In this document: piece after piece, positions 31,599 to 40,864 of the stretch
How the letters are laid out: each line of letters begins with the position of its first letter
How positions within the stretch are numbered: position 1 is the stretch's first letter
Source of the DNA: Tumebacillus_A lipolyticus
Lineage (GTDB): Bacteria; Bacillota; Bacilli; Tumebacillales; Tumebacillaceae
DNA: 64,000 nucleotides
Direction of reading: 5' to 3'
NCBI RefSeq assembly: GCF_042682745.1
Contig: NZ_JBHUIO010000005.1
Span: 186,001-250,000 of the forward strand
Translations under genes and position numbers: made by a program
The notes under the pieces: model-generated
The model's database searches: none
What the model was told of the DNA's origin: nothing
Seen by the model: only the letters and a program-made list of their open reading frames with translations

Positions 31599-34399
31599 GC
31601 TTGTTGCATCATCTTGTAGATCAACGCCGCCGCTTCGCCCCGGTTGGTGATGCTGTCCGGGCGGAGATAGCCGTCCGATCCGACCATGATGCCAGAGGCG
31701 GACAGAACGTCCACTTTGTCTTTGGCCCAGGATTGGATCTGCGCCGCATCTTTAAACGCGATCGGCGTGCCTCCTTGTGGAAGCTTTTGTTTGTATTTCA
31801 GCGCGTTGTAGATCATCACCGCGATCTGATTGCGATCCACCGCGTCGCTCGGTGCGAATCGATTGTTGCCAACGCCGCTGGCCAGACCCGCTTTGACCGC
31901 AGCGCCGACCTTTTTCTCATACCAGGAGTTTGCCACCACATCGGTAAATTGCGTGCCTGGCGCATCTGGCAGACCGAGCGCGTTGACGATCAAGGTCGCC
32001 GCCGACGCACGGGTCAATTTGTCATAAGGTGCAAAATGATCCTTGTCGATGCCGAGAATGATGTTTTTCGTCGCCAACTCCTCGATCATCGAGCGACCCC
32101 AATGCGTCGCGATGTCGGGGAAGGTGACATCAGGCTTCGGCGTCGGCTTCTCCGCATAGGTTCTCGCCGCATAGAGCACTTGCAGATCGTTAAAATACAG
32201 CGTGCCGCTCACGTCGCGCGCAAGTCCCTCTGCCACCAGATCGAGGTAATCGAGCTTCAGCGGGAAGGTGGCGTTCGCCGGAAACTTGAGCGTGACATAC
32301 TTCCAACCGCTAAAGTCGATCTTCACCTGATTGGTCGCCTGCACGATCGTCCCATCTGGCTTTTCGAACGAACCGATCAGCTTCATGCCGGAGTTGTCCC
32401 CGTAGACCCACATGCCGACGCCGATCGGGTTGACCGCCGCGTTATCATTTTTGGCCGGCAGCGACAGCGCGTCTTTCGGATAGAAGACGAACTGCTGTAA
32501 GCCGGCGTTGCCCGCAAAGCGATAGTTGAGCGCGGTCGACGCGGTGAAGCCAGGTCTGGACTGGGCAGAGCTCGTCGCAAGCGTGCCGACATCGCCCCAG
32601 CGGTCCGTTCGCTTCCAGAGCTGCGCGTTGTCCATCCGGTCGACCGTCTTTTGCACATAGCCGACATAGACGCTCGCCGTCGCCGTCTTGTTGCCGATCT
32701 TCGCGGTCACGGTGGTCATGCCGTTGCCCGTCGCATTCGCTGCGGTAAACTTGCCGTTGTTCACCGAGCCGTATGTAGCGTTGGAGGAAGTCCAGGTGAG
32801 CAGCTCAGGATTCAAGGTGAGCGTCTGACCTGCTACCGTCCCCTTGGCGGTAAACGTGTATGTTTCCCCAGCTCCGAGATCGACCACGCTCGGGGAGAGC
32901 GTCAGCGTATCGACCGAATCGTAGACGGTCAGCGGGATCTCGGTGTAGGCGGCCGGATTGGACTTGGCGGCGACGATGATCTTGCCGCGTCCGCCCTGCT
33001 TGCTCGCCACAAACTGTCCGCTCTGGTCGATCGTGCCGAGGGTGGACGGTTCCACGGAGAATGTCACGCCCTCGCTTGGGAGCGGATTGTAGTTCTGATC
33101 GAGTACCGCATACTTCTTGGTCACCTTCGACTTCTCGCCGATGAACACCTGAACGCTCTCGCCCCAATCGGTCACTCGCGCAGGCGTTCCAAGCGGCGAC
33201 TTGCTGTAGACGAACAGCCCGTTCGCCACGCGCCGCTCCCTGCCGTCAGACGGGCTGTTGGTTACCGTCGCCTTCGTGTCACCAGGCTGGCGCAGCACCA
33301 TCTCGGTCGAACCGCCGCCGTCGAGCAGCATCGCGTGAGCCACGCCGCGCGTTTTGAGGTAGTTGGCCGTCTGCACATAGGTCAGCCCGATCGAGCTCGA
33401 AGTGCGCCCATCGACGACCAGCTGCAACATCCGTTTGCCATCTGCTGTCACCGCGACGCCGGTGATCGGTCCGCGGTAGGACGAGGCGCCCGGCAGCGGT
33501 GGATTGGGGTCAGCGAAGTACTGCCCATCTTTGAGCAGGATCGGACCGCCGCCGATCGCATATTTCAGATTGGTGCTTCCCGGCGATGTGCCGTATGACA
33601 GGTTGACCGTATCGCCCTTCTGCACGTTTTGCATCACATAGTTGATCGGGCCGCTGCCTTGGGCGATCAACTTCACATAGCCGAATGGAGGCGCTTCGGT
33701 CACCGTCTTCATCGGCTCGACGCTGGTCACCTTGTAGGCGCCGCCGTCCAGCTTCTGCAGGGTGACGATCGTCGCATTGGCGACCATCTCCCAATAGCCG
33801 AGCTCTGGCGTCAAGAGCACCATGTCGTTCGGATAGGTGACCGGATGGCCGTTGAGCGCACGAATCGTGTACGCCTGCCCGTTCGCTGCCGTCACGCTGC
33901 CCTGGAACGAGTATTTGCCGATGATCACCTGATTGTCATAGCCGATGCCGAGCACCGCCGAAGGTGACGGATGATGGATCAGCTGTCCCTCCTGCACCGA
34001 CATCCCCAGCGCCATGCCGGATGATTCAGACTCGAAAAAGTCGCCGTTCACTCCGGCCACCGCACCCGTTCGGTTCGCCATCGACGAAACGGTCTCGTTC
34101 TTTTCGTTTTCCAACTTGTCCCCCGACATGACCGTCTTGACTTCCACGTTCGGATCGTCGAGGTTCACCCACGTCTCGTGAAGGAGGATCGGGCCGCTCT
34201 TCGTGTTATACTGGATCGTTTGGTACGTGACGCCCTTGGTCACGACCACCTCTTTGCTCGCCGTCTTGGACACGATCTCCGGCCAGGAGTAGATCTGCTC
34301 TGCCGAAGTAGCGGCGAGAGCGCCGCTGGTCGAGCCTGTGATCAGCGCAAGGTTGAGCAACATTGCCTGTGCAAACTTCAGCCCTTTGCGAATCTTCAA
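31586..34399 (-). CDS. Secreted phosphodiester glycosidase (NAGPA) with three SLH domains
   Basis: The 937-residue precursor has a signal peptide (to about residue 30). The NAGPA-type phosphodiester glycosidase domain spans ~75-400 with VAGVNGDFFE, GGGPILL and MLLDGGGSTEMV. Two Ig-like/Big2-type segments follow (~410-590), then a carbohydrate-binding-like jelly roll (~600-755) and three SLH repeats (~765-937: FPDIATHWG, FTDVVANSWY, FKDAAQIQSW). It is expected to be held on secondary cell-wall polymer and to act on sugar phosphodiesters. It is transcribed alone. Confidence 0.93.
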   Translation of the reverse strand: MKIRKGLKFAQAMLLNLALITGSTSGALAATSAEQIYSWPEIVSKTASKEVVVTKGVTYQTIQYNTKSGPILLHETWVNLDDPNVEVKTVMSGDKLENEKNETVSSMANRTGAVAGVNGDFFESESSGMALGMSVQEGQLIHHPSPSAVLGIGYDNQVIIGKYSFQGSVTAANGQAYTIRALNGHPVTYPNDMVLLTPELGYWEMVANATIVTLQKLDGGAYKVTSVEPMKTVTEAPPFGYVKLIAQGSGPINYVMQNVQKGDTVNLSYGTSPGSTNLKYAIGGGPILLKDGQYFADPNPPLPGASSYRGPITGVAVTADGKRMLQLVVDGRTSSSIGLTYVQTANYLKTRGVAHAMLLDGGGSTEMVLRQPGDTKATVTNSPSDGRERRVANGLFVYSKSPLGTPARVTDWGESVQVFIGEKSKVTKKYAVLDQNYNPLPSEGVTFSVEPSTLGTIDQSGQFVASKQGGRGKIIVAAKSNPAAYTEIPLTVYDSVDTLTLSPSVVDLGAGETYTFTAKGTVAGQTLTLNPELLTWTSSNATYGSVNNGKFTAANATGNGMTTVTAKIGNKTATASVYVGYVQKTVDRMDNAQLWKRTDRWGDVGTLATSSAQSRPGFTASTALNYRFAGNAGLQQFVFYPKDALSLPAKNDNAAVNPIGVGMWVYGDNSGMKLIGSFEKPDGTIVQATNQVKIDFSGWKYVTLKFPANATFPLKLDYLDLVAEGLARDVSGTLYFNDLQVLYAARTYAEKPTPKPDVTFPDIATHWGRSMIEELATKNIILGIDKDHFAPYDKLTRASAATLIVNALGLPDAPGTQFTDVVANSWYEKKVGAAVKAGLASGVGNNRFAPSDAVDRNQIAVMIYNALKYKQKLPQGGTPIAFKDAAQIQSWAKDKVDVLSASGIMVGSDGYLRPDSITNRGEAAALIYKMMQQAGLL

Positions 34400-34492
34400 A
34401 ATATCCCCTCTCCTATCAACCTATTTACGATGGTTACAGGATACTAGATTCTGGGTATGAAGACCATAGGAAGTTAGGCTTAAAAAGGAAAA

Positions 34493-34513
34493 GCATGCCT
34501 GCGACAGGCATGC
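34493..34513 (-). terminator. Terminator of the M48 protease gene
   Basis: GCATGCCTG/CAGGCATGC stem, followed on the minus strand by TTTTCCTTTTT. Confidence 0.85.
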
Positions 34514-34525
34514 TCACGTTTGCGC

Positions 34526-35803
34526 TCATCTCGTTTTTTGCTGTTTGGCCATCTCCTCCAGATCGCGAATGCGCTCCGATAAGGTTGGATGCGAGTAGAG
34601 CAACAGTTTGACCAATGGCGACGGGTTGGGATCGGAGAGCGAGAGCCGCGACAGCTTCTGAAAAGAGGTCACGCCCGCCGCCGCATTGCCTCCGGTGATC
34701 TCCACCGCATAGCGATCTGACGCTTGCTCATGCACGCGCTGCAGATAGTTTTCTGCAGGTGCCACCAAAAAAGAGAACAGGGACAGGATCAGCAGGGCGA
34801 CCGGCAGCGCCGCTATGTCCTGCTCGCCTTTCAGCCCCCAGACCCTTCCCATGAACCGAACGACCAGCGGGTAGACGATCGAGAGCAGATAAAACGAGAT
34901 CAGCAGGATGACCAGCGAGCCTGCCAGCCCCCAGAGCATGTGATTTTTCACATAGTGACCCATCTCATGGCCCATGATGAAGAGGATCTCCTCCTCGTTC
35001 AACTGACGCAGCGTCGTATCCCAGAGCACGATCCGCGCGCTCGGCCCGATGCCGTTCACATAGGCGTTCAACCCGTTTGTCTTTTTCGACATATCGACTT
35101 CATAGACGTTCTGGCTGGGGATGTCCGCCTTTTCAGCAAGGTCGAGAATCTTCGCTTTTAGCTGTTGATCCTGCAACGGCTTAAAGTCATTGTATAGCGG
35201 ATCGATAAAGACAGGCTGGATGACGATCAAAAAGATCAACAGCGGCACCGTCGCGCTCCACAGCCAGAGCCACCAGCTCTTCGGCTTCTTGCGGATGATC
35301 AGCAGGGCGATCCAGATCACCGGGATCGTCAGCAGCGTATTGATGCCCAGATCGAGCAGCAGTTCGCTAAACCACGCGCCTGGCGTCATGTTGGACACGC
35401 CGTAGTTGACATCGACCATGTGCCGGTACCAGCTGAGCGGCAGATGAAGCAGCGCGGTGATCAGCTGAAACAGCACGACGTAGAGCGTGACCTGCCCGAA
35501 CGTCGAGCGCTTAAAGCGATTGATCGCCAGGTTGCGCATGCGGCTGGAGAGACCCGCCCCCAGCAAAAACAGCAGGATCACCCAGTCGAACCCAACGCTT
35601 GCAAAGTAGAGCGCTTCCTTCGTTCGTGAAAACTCGACCGTCCGCTGGTACTCCTCCTCCGACATAAAGGAAAGCGGATGGGCCGCCTCCCCCTTGACCA
35701 CCTCGGTCACAACGCTTCCATCGCTGTAGACGTAATGAGCCATCCACAAGCTGGCCGCCAAGATGAAAAAGCAGAGCGGGATCGTCAAGTACGAGCGCTT
35801 CAT
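34526..35803 (-). CDS. M48 family membrane metalloprotease (Ste24-like)
   Basis: The 425-residue protein has an N-terminal membrane helix, a cluster of further spans (~75-225), the zinc motif HEMGH (~283-287) and a third-ligand Glu in HEQASDRYAVE (~360). Conserved TNGLNAYVNGIGPSARIVLWDTTL precedes the zinc site, as in Ste24/CAAX-type proteases. It probably degrades or processes membrane proteins. ATG 35803 follows GGGGGAGA; the open frame extends upstream without a ribosome site. Confidence 0.93.
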   Translation of the reverse strand: MKRSYLTIPLCFFILAASLWMAHYVYSDGSVVTEVVKGEAAHPLSFMSEEEYQRTVEFSRTKEALYFASVGFDWVILLFLLGAGLSSRMRNLAINRFKRSTFGQVTLYVVLFQLITALLHLPLSWYRHMVDVNYGVSNMTPGAWFSELLLDLGINTLLTIPVIWIALLIIRKKPKSWWLWLWSATVPLLIFLIVIQPVFIDPLYNDFKPLQDQQLKAKILDLAEKADIPSQNVYEVDMSKKTNGLNAYVNGIGPSARIVLWDTTLRQLNEEEILFIMGHEMGHYVKNHMLWGLAGSLVILLISFYLLSIVYPLVVRFMGRVWGLKGEQDIAALPVALLILSLFSFLVAPAENYLQRVHEQASDRYAVEITGGNAAAGVTSFQKLSRLSLSDPNPSPLVKLLLYSHPTLSERIRDLEEMAKQQKTR

Positions 35804-35917
35804 CGTCTCTCCCCCTTCGATCTTCTTGTCCCTCCTCCATCCTATTCGCCTGCCGCTTCCCACATGCCTAAGCGCAGTCGACGTGTTAGGATAGAGGCAG
35901 AGGAGGCGTTCGCACAG

Positions 35918-36307
35918 ATGAAAGTATCACTAGACATTGTGGTTCGATCGACCGAAATTGATGTAAACGGACATGTGAACAACGCAAAATACTTGGAGTA
36001 CCTCGAATGGGGTCGTGAGGAATGGTATGAACGTGCCGATCTGCACTATGACCAATTCACCAAGCTGGGCATCCAGACGGTGACGGTAAACATCAACATC
36101 AACTACAAGAAGGAGTGCAGACAGGGCGATCTGCTCACGATCACCACAACGCCTGAGCGGATGGGCAACACCTCCTACTCGCTGAAGCAAGAGATCACCA
36201 ACCAGCGCGGAGAGCTTGTCGCAGATGCGATCGTCACCTCGGTCGCGATGGACATCGAGACACGCAAAGGCCGCCCGGTGCCGGAAGCGCTTCGCCAGCT
36301 TTTTTGA
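35918..36307 (+). CDS. Acyl-CoA thioesterase, 4HBT (hot-dog) family
   Basis: The 129-residue protein has the 4-hydroxybenzoyl-CoA-thioesterase active-site strand TEIDVNGHVNNAKYLEYLEWGREEW (Asp near residue 15 as catalytic acid/base). It hydrolyses acyl-CoA or acyl-ACP; chain length is unknown. GAGGAGG precedes ATG 35918 by about 10 bases. It lies 80 bases upstream of the ABC exporter genes on the same strand but is probably separate. Confidence 0.9.
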   Translation: MKVSLDIVVRSTEIDVNGHVNNAKYLEYLEWGREEWYERADLHYDQFTKLGIQTVTVNININYKKECRQGDLLTITTTPERMGNTSYSLKQEITNQRGELVADAIVTSVAMDIETRKGRPVPEALRQLF

Positions 36308-36387
36308 ACGAAGTCTCTGTCTGCCTGTCACAAAATCCCCCTCTACGGTTTCTTCCAAGTGAAGATCTAGTGAAGGGGGATTTTGCG

Positions 36388-37335
36388 TTGAAACCATTGC
36401 TTGAAGTAAAACGACTGAGCAAAACATACGATGGACGGCAGGTCGTCCACGATCTGGATATGACCATCTACCCTGGGGATATCTATGGATTTCTCGGGCC
36501 GAACGGGGCGGGGAAGACGACGACGATTCGGATGATCTTAGGGCTGATCCAAAAGTCGAGCGGCGAAATCCTGTTTGCCGGCAAGCCGCTGCATCTGCTC
36601 GCCGATCCGTATGCGCAAATCGGCTGCCTGGTCGAATCGCCCGGGCTGTATCACAATCTGACCGGCAGACAGAACCTCGTCCTGTTTCAAAAGCTGAGAA
36701 AGGCGAAGGACAGCGCTCGCATCGAAGAGCTGTTGGAGATGGTCGATCTACAGTCGGCAGCCGATCGGAAAGTGAAGGACTACTCGCTCGGGATGAAGCA
36801 GCGGCTGGCGATCGCGATCGCCCTGCTCCCCAACCCGCGCCTGCTGATCCTCGATGAGCCGACGAACGGGCTCGACCCGGCCGGCATTTCGGAGATGCGC
36901 ACCTTTTTGAAAAAGCTCTCCGAACAGGGGATGACGATCCTGATCTCCTCCCACCTGCTCGATGAGATCGAAAAAGTGGCCACCCGTCTGTGCATCATCA
37001 ACCAGGGAAGACAGGTGGCAGAAGCTCCACTCGATCAGCTGTTGCACACGCATCGCGATCTGGAGCTCGTTTCGCCAAAGCCGGAAGCTCTGTATAAGTT
37101 TGTCACCGATTGGCTGCAGATGCGCGGCCACACGGCACTGACCCGGTTGGTGGATGGCAACGTGCTGATCGAGGGCTTCAGCGATGACTCGGCGCTGTTG
37201 AACACCGCAGCCATTCAGAGCGGGCACAGCATCTCCGAGCTACGAATCAAAACATCGCGACTGGAAGACATGTTCTTTACGTTCACCGAAGGAGGAGACA
37301 ACCATGTGGGCCGTCTGGCAAGCAGAAGCGTATAA
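36388..37335 (+). CDS. ABC transporter ATP-binding protein, BcrA type
   Basis: The 315-residue ATPase has Walker A GPNGAGKTTT (~40), Q-loop, signature YSLGMKQRL (~133), Walker B LLILDEPTNGLDP (~153) and H-loop SSHLLDE. The C-terminal extension (~215-315) is typical of bacitracin/lantibiotic-type exporters. The start is TTG 36388, with AAGGGGGA 8 bases upstream. It overlaps the permease gene by 32 bases, so the two are translated together. Confidence 0.94.
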   Translation: MKPLLEVKRLSKTYDGRQVVHDLDMTIYPGDIYGFLGPNGAGKTTTIRMILGLIQKSSGEILFAGKPLHLLADPYAQIGCLVESPGLYHNLTGRQNLVLFQKLRKAKDSARIEELLEMVDLQSAADRKVKDYSLGMKQRLAIAIALLPNPRLLILDEPTNGLDPAGISEMRTFLKKLSEQGMTILISSHLLDEIEKVATRLCIINQGRQVAEAPLDQLLHTHRDLELVSPKPEALYKFVTDWLQMRGHTALTRLVDGNVLIEGFSDDSALLNTAAIQSGHSISELRIKTSRLEDMFFTFTEGGDNHVGRLASRSV

Positions 37336-38053
37336 ATATTTCAAATCGAAACTGTGGTGGGGGACGTTGCTGCTGATCTCCGTTCCGCCTTTGCTCAACC
37401 TGATCCTCTGGATCGAGCACATCTCGCGAAATCCGGACTTTGTCCTGACCTATGCGGAGGCGCTACCGCAAAATCAGACCATCACCGCCCTGCTCTTCGG
37501 CCCGCTCGTCCTCTGCCTGCTGAGCACGCTCTCGATCACTTCAGAAGTGCAGCATGGCACGTTGCGCTATGTGCTGACCTCGCAGATCAAGCGGTGGGAG
37601 CTCCTGCTCGGCAAAGCGCTCTGGGTGTTCGGGTGGAACTCCTTGCTCTTGCTGTTCGCCAATCTGGTCAACTTCTTGTTCGCCTTTGCGATCGGTGCGA
37701 CCGGGTCTGTTCCGATCGCCGATACGCTCGTGTCGTGGCTGATCATCTCCGCCTCGCTAGCTGCGATGATCCCCGTCTACCTGTTGATCTCACTGTGGAT
37801 TCCGAACTTTTTCGTGCCGGTCGGATTCGGGCTGATCGGCACGTTTGTCGGCCTGATCCTCAGCAGCTCCAAATACATCACCGTCTATCCCTTCACCGTC
37901 TCGGTCGTTCTGGTCTCCAAAGCGCTCGGTGAAGATGTCGGTCAGGAACTGCTCGGCACCTTGCCGCTGTGGATCGGGATTCTCTCTGGCATCGGCATCA
38001 TCGGTATGATCTTGACGGCCGTTCTCTTCCAGCGCAAAGATGTGACCGCCTAA
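37304..38053 (+). CDS. ABC-2 type permease, partner of the BcrA-type ATPase
   Basis: The 249-residue protein has six hydrophobic segments and the ABC-2 membrane layout (EVQHGTLRYVLTSQIKRWELLLGKAL between spans 2 and 3). With the preceding ATPase it should form an exporter for a peptide antibiotic or lipid. GAAGGAGGAG lies upstream within the ATPase gene. No two-component system is adjacent. Confidence 0.92.
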   Translation: MWAVWQAEAYKYFKSKLWWGTLLLISVPPLLNLILWIEHISRNPDFVLTYAEALPQNQTITALLFGPLVLCLLSTLSITSEVQHGTLRYVLTSQIKRWELLLGKALWVFGWNSLLLLFANLVNFLFAFAIGATGSVPIADTLVSWLIISASLAAMIPVYLLISLWIPNFFVPVGFGLIGTFVGLILSSSKYITVYPFTVSVVLVSKALGEDVGQELLGTLPLWIGILSGIGIIGMILTAVLFQRKDVTA

Positions 38054-38125
38054 ACATAAAAAGTGGGAACGGCAGACATACTACCTCCGACAAATGAACA
38101 AAGGTTCCCAAAGGAGGGCTCTGTC

Positions 38126-38698
38126 ATGCGCCGCCTCGTCTGCACGCTGGCCTTTCTCGCCGCACTCAGCATCGCACCACAACCGCTGCACGAAGCTGCC
38201 ATCACCAACGACGCGGAGGCGACCGCTCTGCCCGCCTTGGCCGGAGGTCCGATTCAACCGCTGGCAGAGGGGCTGTATGCGCTCAAAGGTGTGGACACGC
38301 GGCGAGGATTGCAATGCGTCGAATATGTGGAGCGCTACTATGTGACGCACTATCCGGACACCTTTCCCTTTCGCAACTCAGGGCCAGGCGCCTACGACAT
38401 CTGGGAAGGAATTGCCGATAGCAAGGCGGTCGGCGGATGGTCAGATCGTCGAGATCGCTTTGTCGCCTATGAAAACGGAACGGCCGCTCCACAGCCGGAG
38501 GATATGTTGCTCTATGACCGCACGCGGGGTGAAGGATATGGGCACATCGCGCTGATCGCCGAAGTGTATCCGACCGCGGTGGTCATCTTGGAACAGAACA
38601 GCGGTTGGGACACCAAAAAAGTGCTTCCGCTCGTCGAAAATCGCATTTTTGATCGCGGTGTGAAAGGGATCATCCGCCTGAAATCGAACGATCTGTAA
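38126..38698 (+). CDS. Secreted CHAP-domain protein
   Basis: The 190-residue precursor has a signal peptide (~1-22). The CHAP amidase fold shows the nucleophile Cys in GLQCVEYVERYY (~75), the His in GYGHIALIAEV (~145) and a following acidic/Asn residue (ILEQNSGW). It probably cuts peptidoglycan cross-bridges or stem peptides. AAAGGAGGG lies 7 bases before ATG 38126. A bidirectional terminator follows. Confidence 0.88.
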   Translation: MRRLVCTLAFLAALSIAPQPLHEAAITNDAEATALPALAGGPIQPLAEGLYALKGVDTRRGLQCVEYVERYYVTHYPDTFPFRNSGPGAYDIWEGIADSKAVGGWSDRRDRFVAYENGTAAPQPEDMLLYDRTRGEGYGHIALIAEVYPTAVVILEQNSGWDTKKVLPLVENRIFDRGVKGIIRLKSNDL

Positions 38699-38703
38699 AC
38701 AAC

Positions 38704-38736
38704 AAAAGGGAATGCTGATGTTCAGCATTCCCTTTT
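38704..38736. terminator. Bidirectional terminator
   Basis: AAAAGGGAATGCTGA and its exact complement around a three-base loop, between converging genes. Confidence 0.9.
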
Positions 38737-39675
38737 CAGCTTGCGAGCGCATTGGCGAATCCACCCGCATTTGATCGCGAGGATCGTTTCGATCTCCGCT
38801 TTTTTCAGATGGCCCTGCCTGTATTTCCAAAGCTCAAAGCCGAGCATCATCAGCGTGTTGTCCAGCATGCAAGCTGTATACGCATCGTCAAAATCGGCTT
38901 CGAACACCCAGCCTCTGATCTCCATCTCGCTTCTGTACAGATCGAGCACGAACGGATGCAGCGATTGATCCAACACATCTTGCAGCAAAATCGTCACATC
39001 GCGCACCGGCACCGCAAGCGACGAATATTCCCAATCGATCAGGCGAAACTGCCTTCCGTCGTGCAAGATGTTCTCCATGTGCGGGTCGCCGTGGGTGAAC
39101 GTCTGCCTCCCCTCGACATAGCGCTGATAGCGCGGATAGAAAAAAGATGCGATCTCCCGCAGCTCTGCCAGCAGCGCTCGATCGACCCCGTCCAGCTTCC
39201 CCAGCTGTTCGCCGAGTTCAACAAGCGCTGCTTTGGCGAAGTCGATCGACGAGTGAAACGGATACGGGGAGACCAATCCGTCCTGTCGCCACGCGTCGCT
39301 CACCTGTTCGAGCGATGCGTGCAGTTCGGCGAACAGGGCGACGATCCCTGCGAGGATCTCCTTCTGGCTGGCAGCATCGCCGCTGCGGAAGATCGATTTG
39401 ACGCTCGTCCCCGCATCTTCGATCAACAGCCCCTTCTCCGCCACGATCCGGTACAGTCGCGGCACTCCGTGCGACAAAAGCGGCACGACCTGCTGATAAA
39501 AGGTTCGCTCCGCATCGCGCCCTTCCGCAAATCGCTTGTAGACAGCCCGCACCTCAGCGCCCACCTGATCGCGCAGTCGCAAGCGATACAACGTGCCGGT
39601 AAAGCCGCCGACCACCCGCTCCTGTTCGATCAGGCTCCACCCCATCTCTGCCAACGCCTGTTGCAGCTCGTCCAT
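38722..39675 (-). CDS. Aminoglycoside-phosphotransferase-like kinase
   Basis: The 317-residue protein has the APH/choline-kinase fold: VYKRF (ATP Lys), the catalytic Brenner loop HGDPHMENIL (~195) and IDWEYSS (metal-binding Asp, ~214). Substrate unknown; such kinases phosphorylate small hydroxyl compounds. AGGAGGTG lies 6 bases before ATG 39675. It is transcribed alone. Confidence 0.9.
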   Translation of the reverse strand: MDELQQALAEMGWSLIEQERVVGGFTGTLYRLRLRDQVGAEVRAVYKRFAEGRDAERTFYQQVVPLLSHGVPRLYRIVAEKGLLIEDAGTSVKSIFRSGDAASQKEILAGIVALFAELHASLEQVSDAWRQDGLVSPYPFHSSIDFAKAALVELGEQLGKLDGVDRALLAELREIASFFYPRYQRYVEGRQTFTHGDPHMENILHDGRQFRLIDWEYSSLAVPVRDVTILLQDVLDQSLHPFVLDLYRSEMEIRGWVFEADFDDAYTACMLDNTLMMLGFELWKYRQGHLKKAEIETILAIKCGWIRQCARKLKREC

Positions 39676-39752
39676 CCTCACACCTCCTCTTCACAAGAAA
39701 AGCTGCCCGATTGTTTCGAGCAGCTTCCTGTTGATGCGCATCTTTTACCAAG

Positions 39753-40691
39753 CTATTTCAAGACGGCTACCTGCTGAAAGAGCGCGTTGGTCTTGATCTT
39801 CTCCGAAATCGACGGATCGACCGCCTCCTTTGAGGAGATCGTCCACGAAGCGAGATACGTACCGCACTCGACCGCTTGCTCCATCGCATGGCCGTGGGTC
39901 AACCCGAACACCGCACCGGCAAAGAAGGAGTCGCCCGCCCCGGTCGTATCGACCACCTGCGTCGGAATGACCGGAACATAGCCAAACTCATCTCGCTCTC
40001 TGCTGTAGAAGACGCTGCCTTCCGCGCCCATCGTGATCACCGCCGTCTTCAAGCCGCCAGCGGTCAGATCTTTCGCCGCCATCTTCGCCTCTTCGACCGA
40101 AGTGGTCTTGACGCCATACACTTCTTCAACTTCCTGCTGGTTGCAGACAAACATCTCCATGTCATCGATCAGCGAGCGCTTGCCGAGCAGCACCTCCAAG
40201 TTACCGACGATGCCAAAGACAGGCACATCAAACTGTTTCGCCCAGGCAAAGATCGCTTGCACCACCAGGTCGTGCAGGTCGAGTTCGATCACGACTGCCG
40301 AAGAGTTCTTGACGATCTCCTCCCCATTGCGCAACAGCAGATCTTCCAGCTTGGACAAGTCAGGCTTTTGCGAGACCGATGCGACCAGCGACCCTTCGCC
40401 GTCGAGCACCGCCAGCCATTGCCCCATGCCGTTCTCCGTCTTGACCATGCGCGCCGTCTTGATCCCGATCTCCGAAAGGAATGCGATCACCTCATCACCC
40501 TGCGCGGTGTTCGCCACCGAGGAGATAAACTCCACGCTGCCGCCCGCACGACCGATCGCCTCTGCCACGTTGCGCCCAACCCCTCCGTGCGCAAACTCCA
40601 CATGCCCTACATTTTTCGTATCAGAATTGACCTTTCCGTTCGAGTAGCCCTTGATGTCTACAAAAACGGTGCCGATCACTGTAATCGCCAA
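39753..40691 (-). CDS. PfkB family carbohydrate kinase
   Basis: The 312-residue kinase has the ribokinase/PfkB signatures: GGVGRNVAEAIGRAGG (~35-50) and DTTGAGDSFFAGAVFG (catalytic Asp, ~252). The substrate may be a sugar, nucleoside or pseudouridine; no neighbouring gene helps decide. The start is TTG 40691 after GGGGGG; a GTG five codons upstream would use no ribosome site. Confidence 0.92.
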   Translation of the reverse strand: MAITVIGTVFVDIKGYSNGKVNSDTKNVGHVEFAHGGVGRNVAEAIGRAGGSVEFISSVANTAQGDEVIAFLSEIGIKTARMVKTENGMGQWLAVLDGEGSLVASVSQKPDLSKLEDLLLRNGEEIVKNSSAVVIELDLHDLVVQAIFAWAKQFDVPVFGIVGNLEVLLGKRSLIDDMEMFVCNQQEVEEVYGVKTTSVEEAKMAAKDLTAGGLKTAVITMGAEGSVFYSRERDEFGYVPVIPTQVVDTTGAGDSFFAGAVFGLTHGHAMEQAVECGTYLASWTISSKEAVDPSISEKIKTNALFQQVAVLK

Positions 40692-40819
40692 GACACTGCC
40701 CCCCACTTTTCGCTAAAGATAGTAGATGAAAATACAGCTCATTCGATTCTATTATACTTGACTCCTTCACAAATCCCCACATAATTTTTGCAAATCCTCA
40801 AGGAAAAGTATGTTTAAAA

Positions 40820-40850
40820 GGGCTTCTTCCGCATGCTGCGAAAGAAGCCC
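40820..40850 (-). terminator. Terminator of the immune inhibitor A gene
   Basis: GGGCTTCTT/AAGAAGCCC stem extended by CGCA/TGCG, then TTTT on the minus strand. Confidence 0.85.
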
Positions 40851-40864
40851 TGTAAACGGTTTGC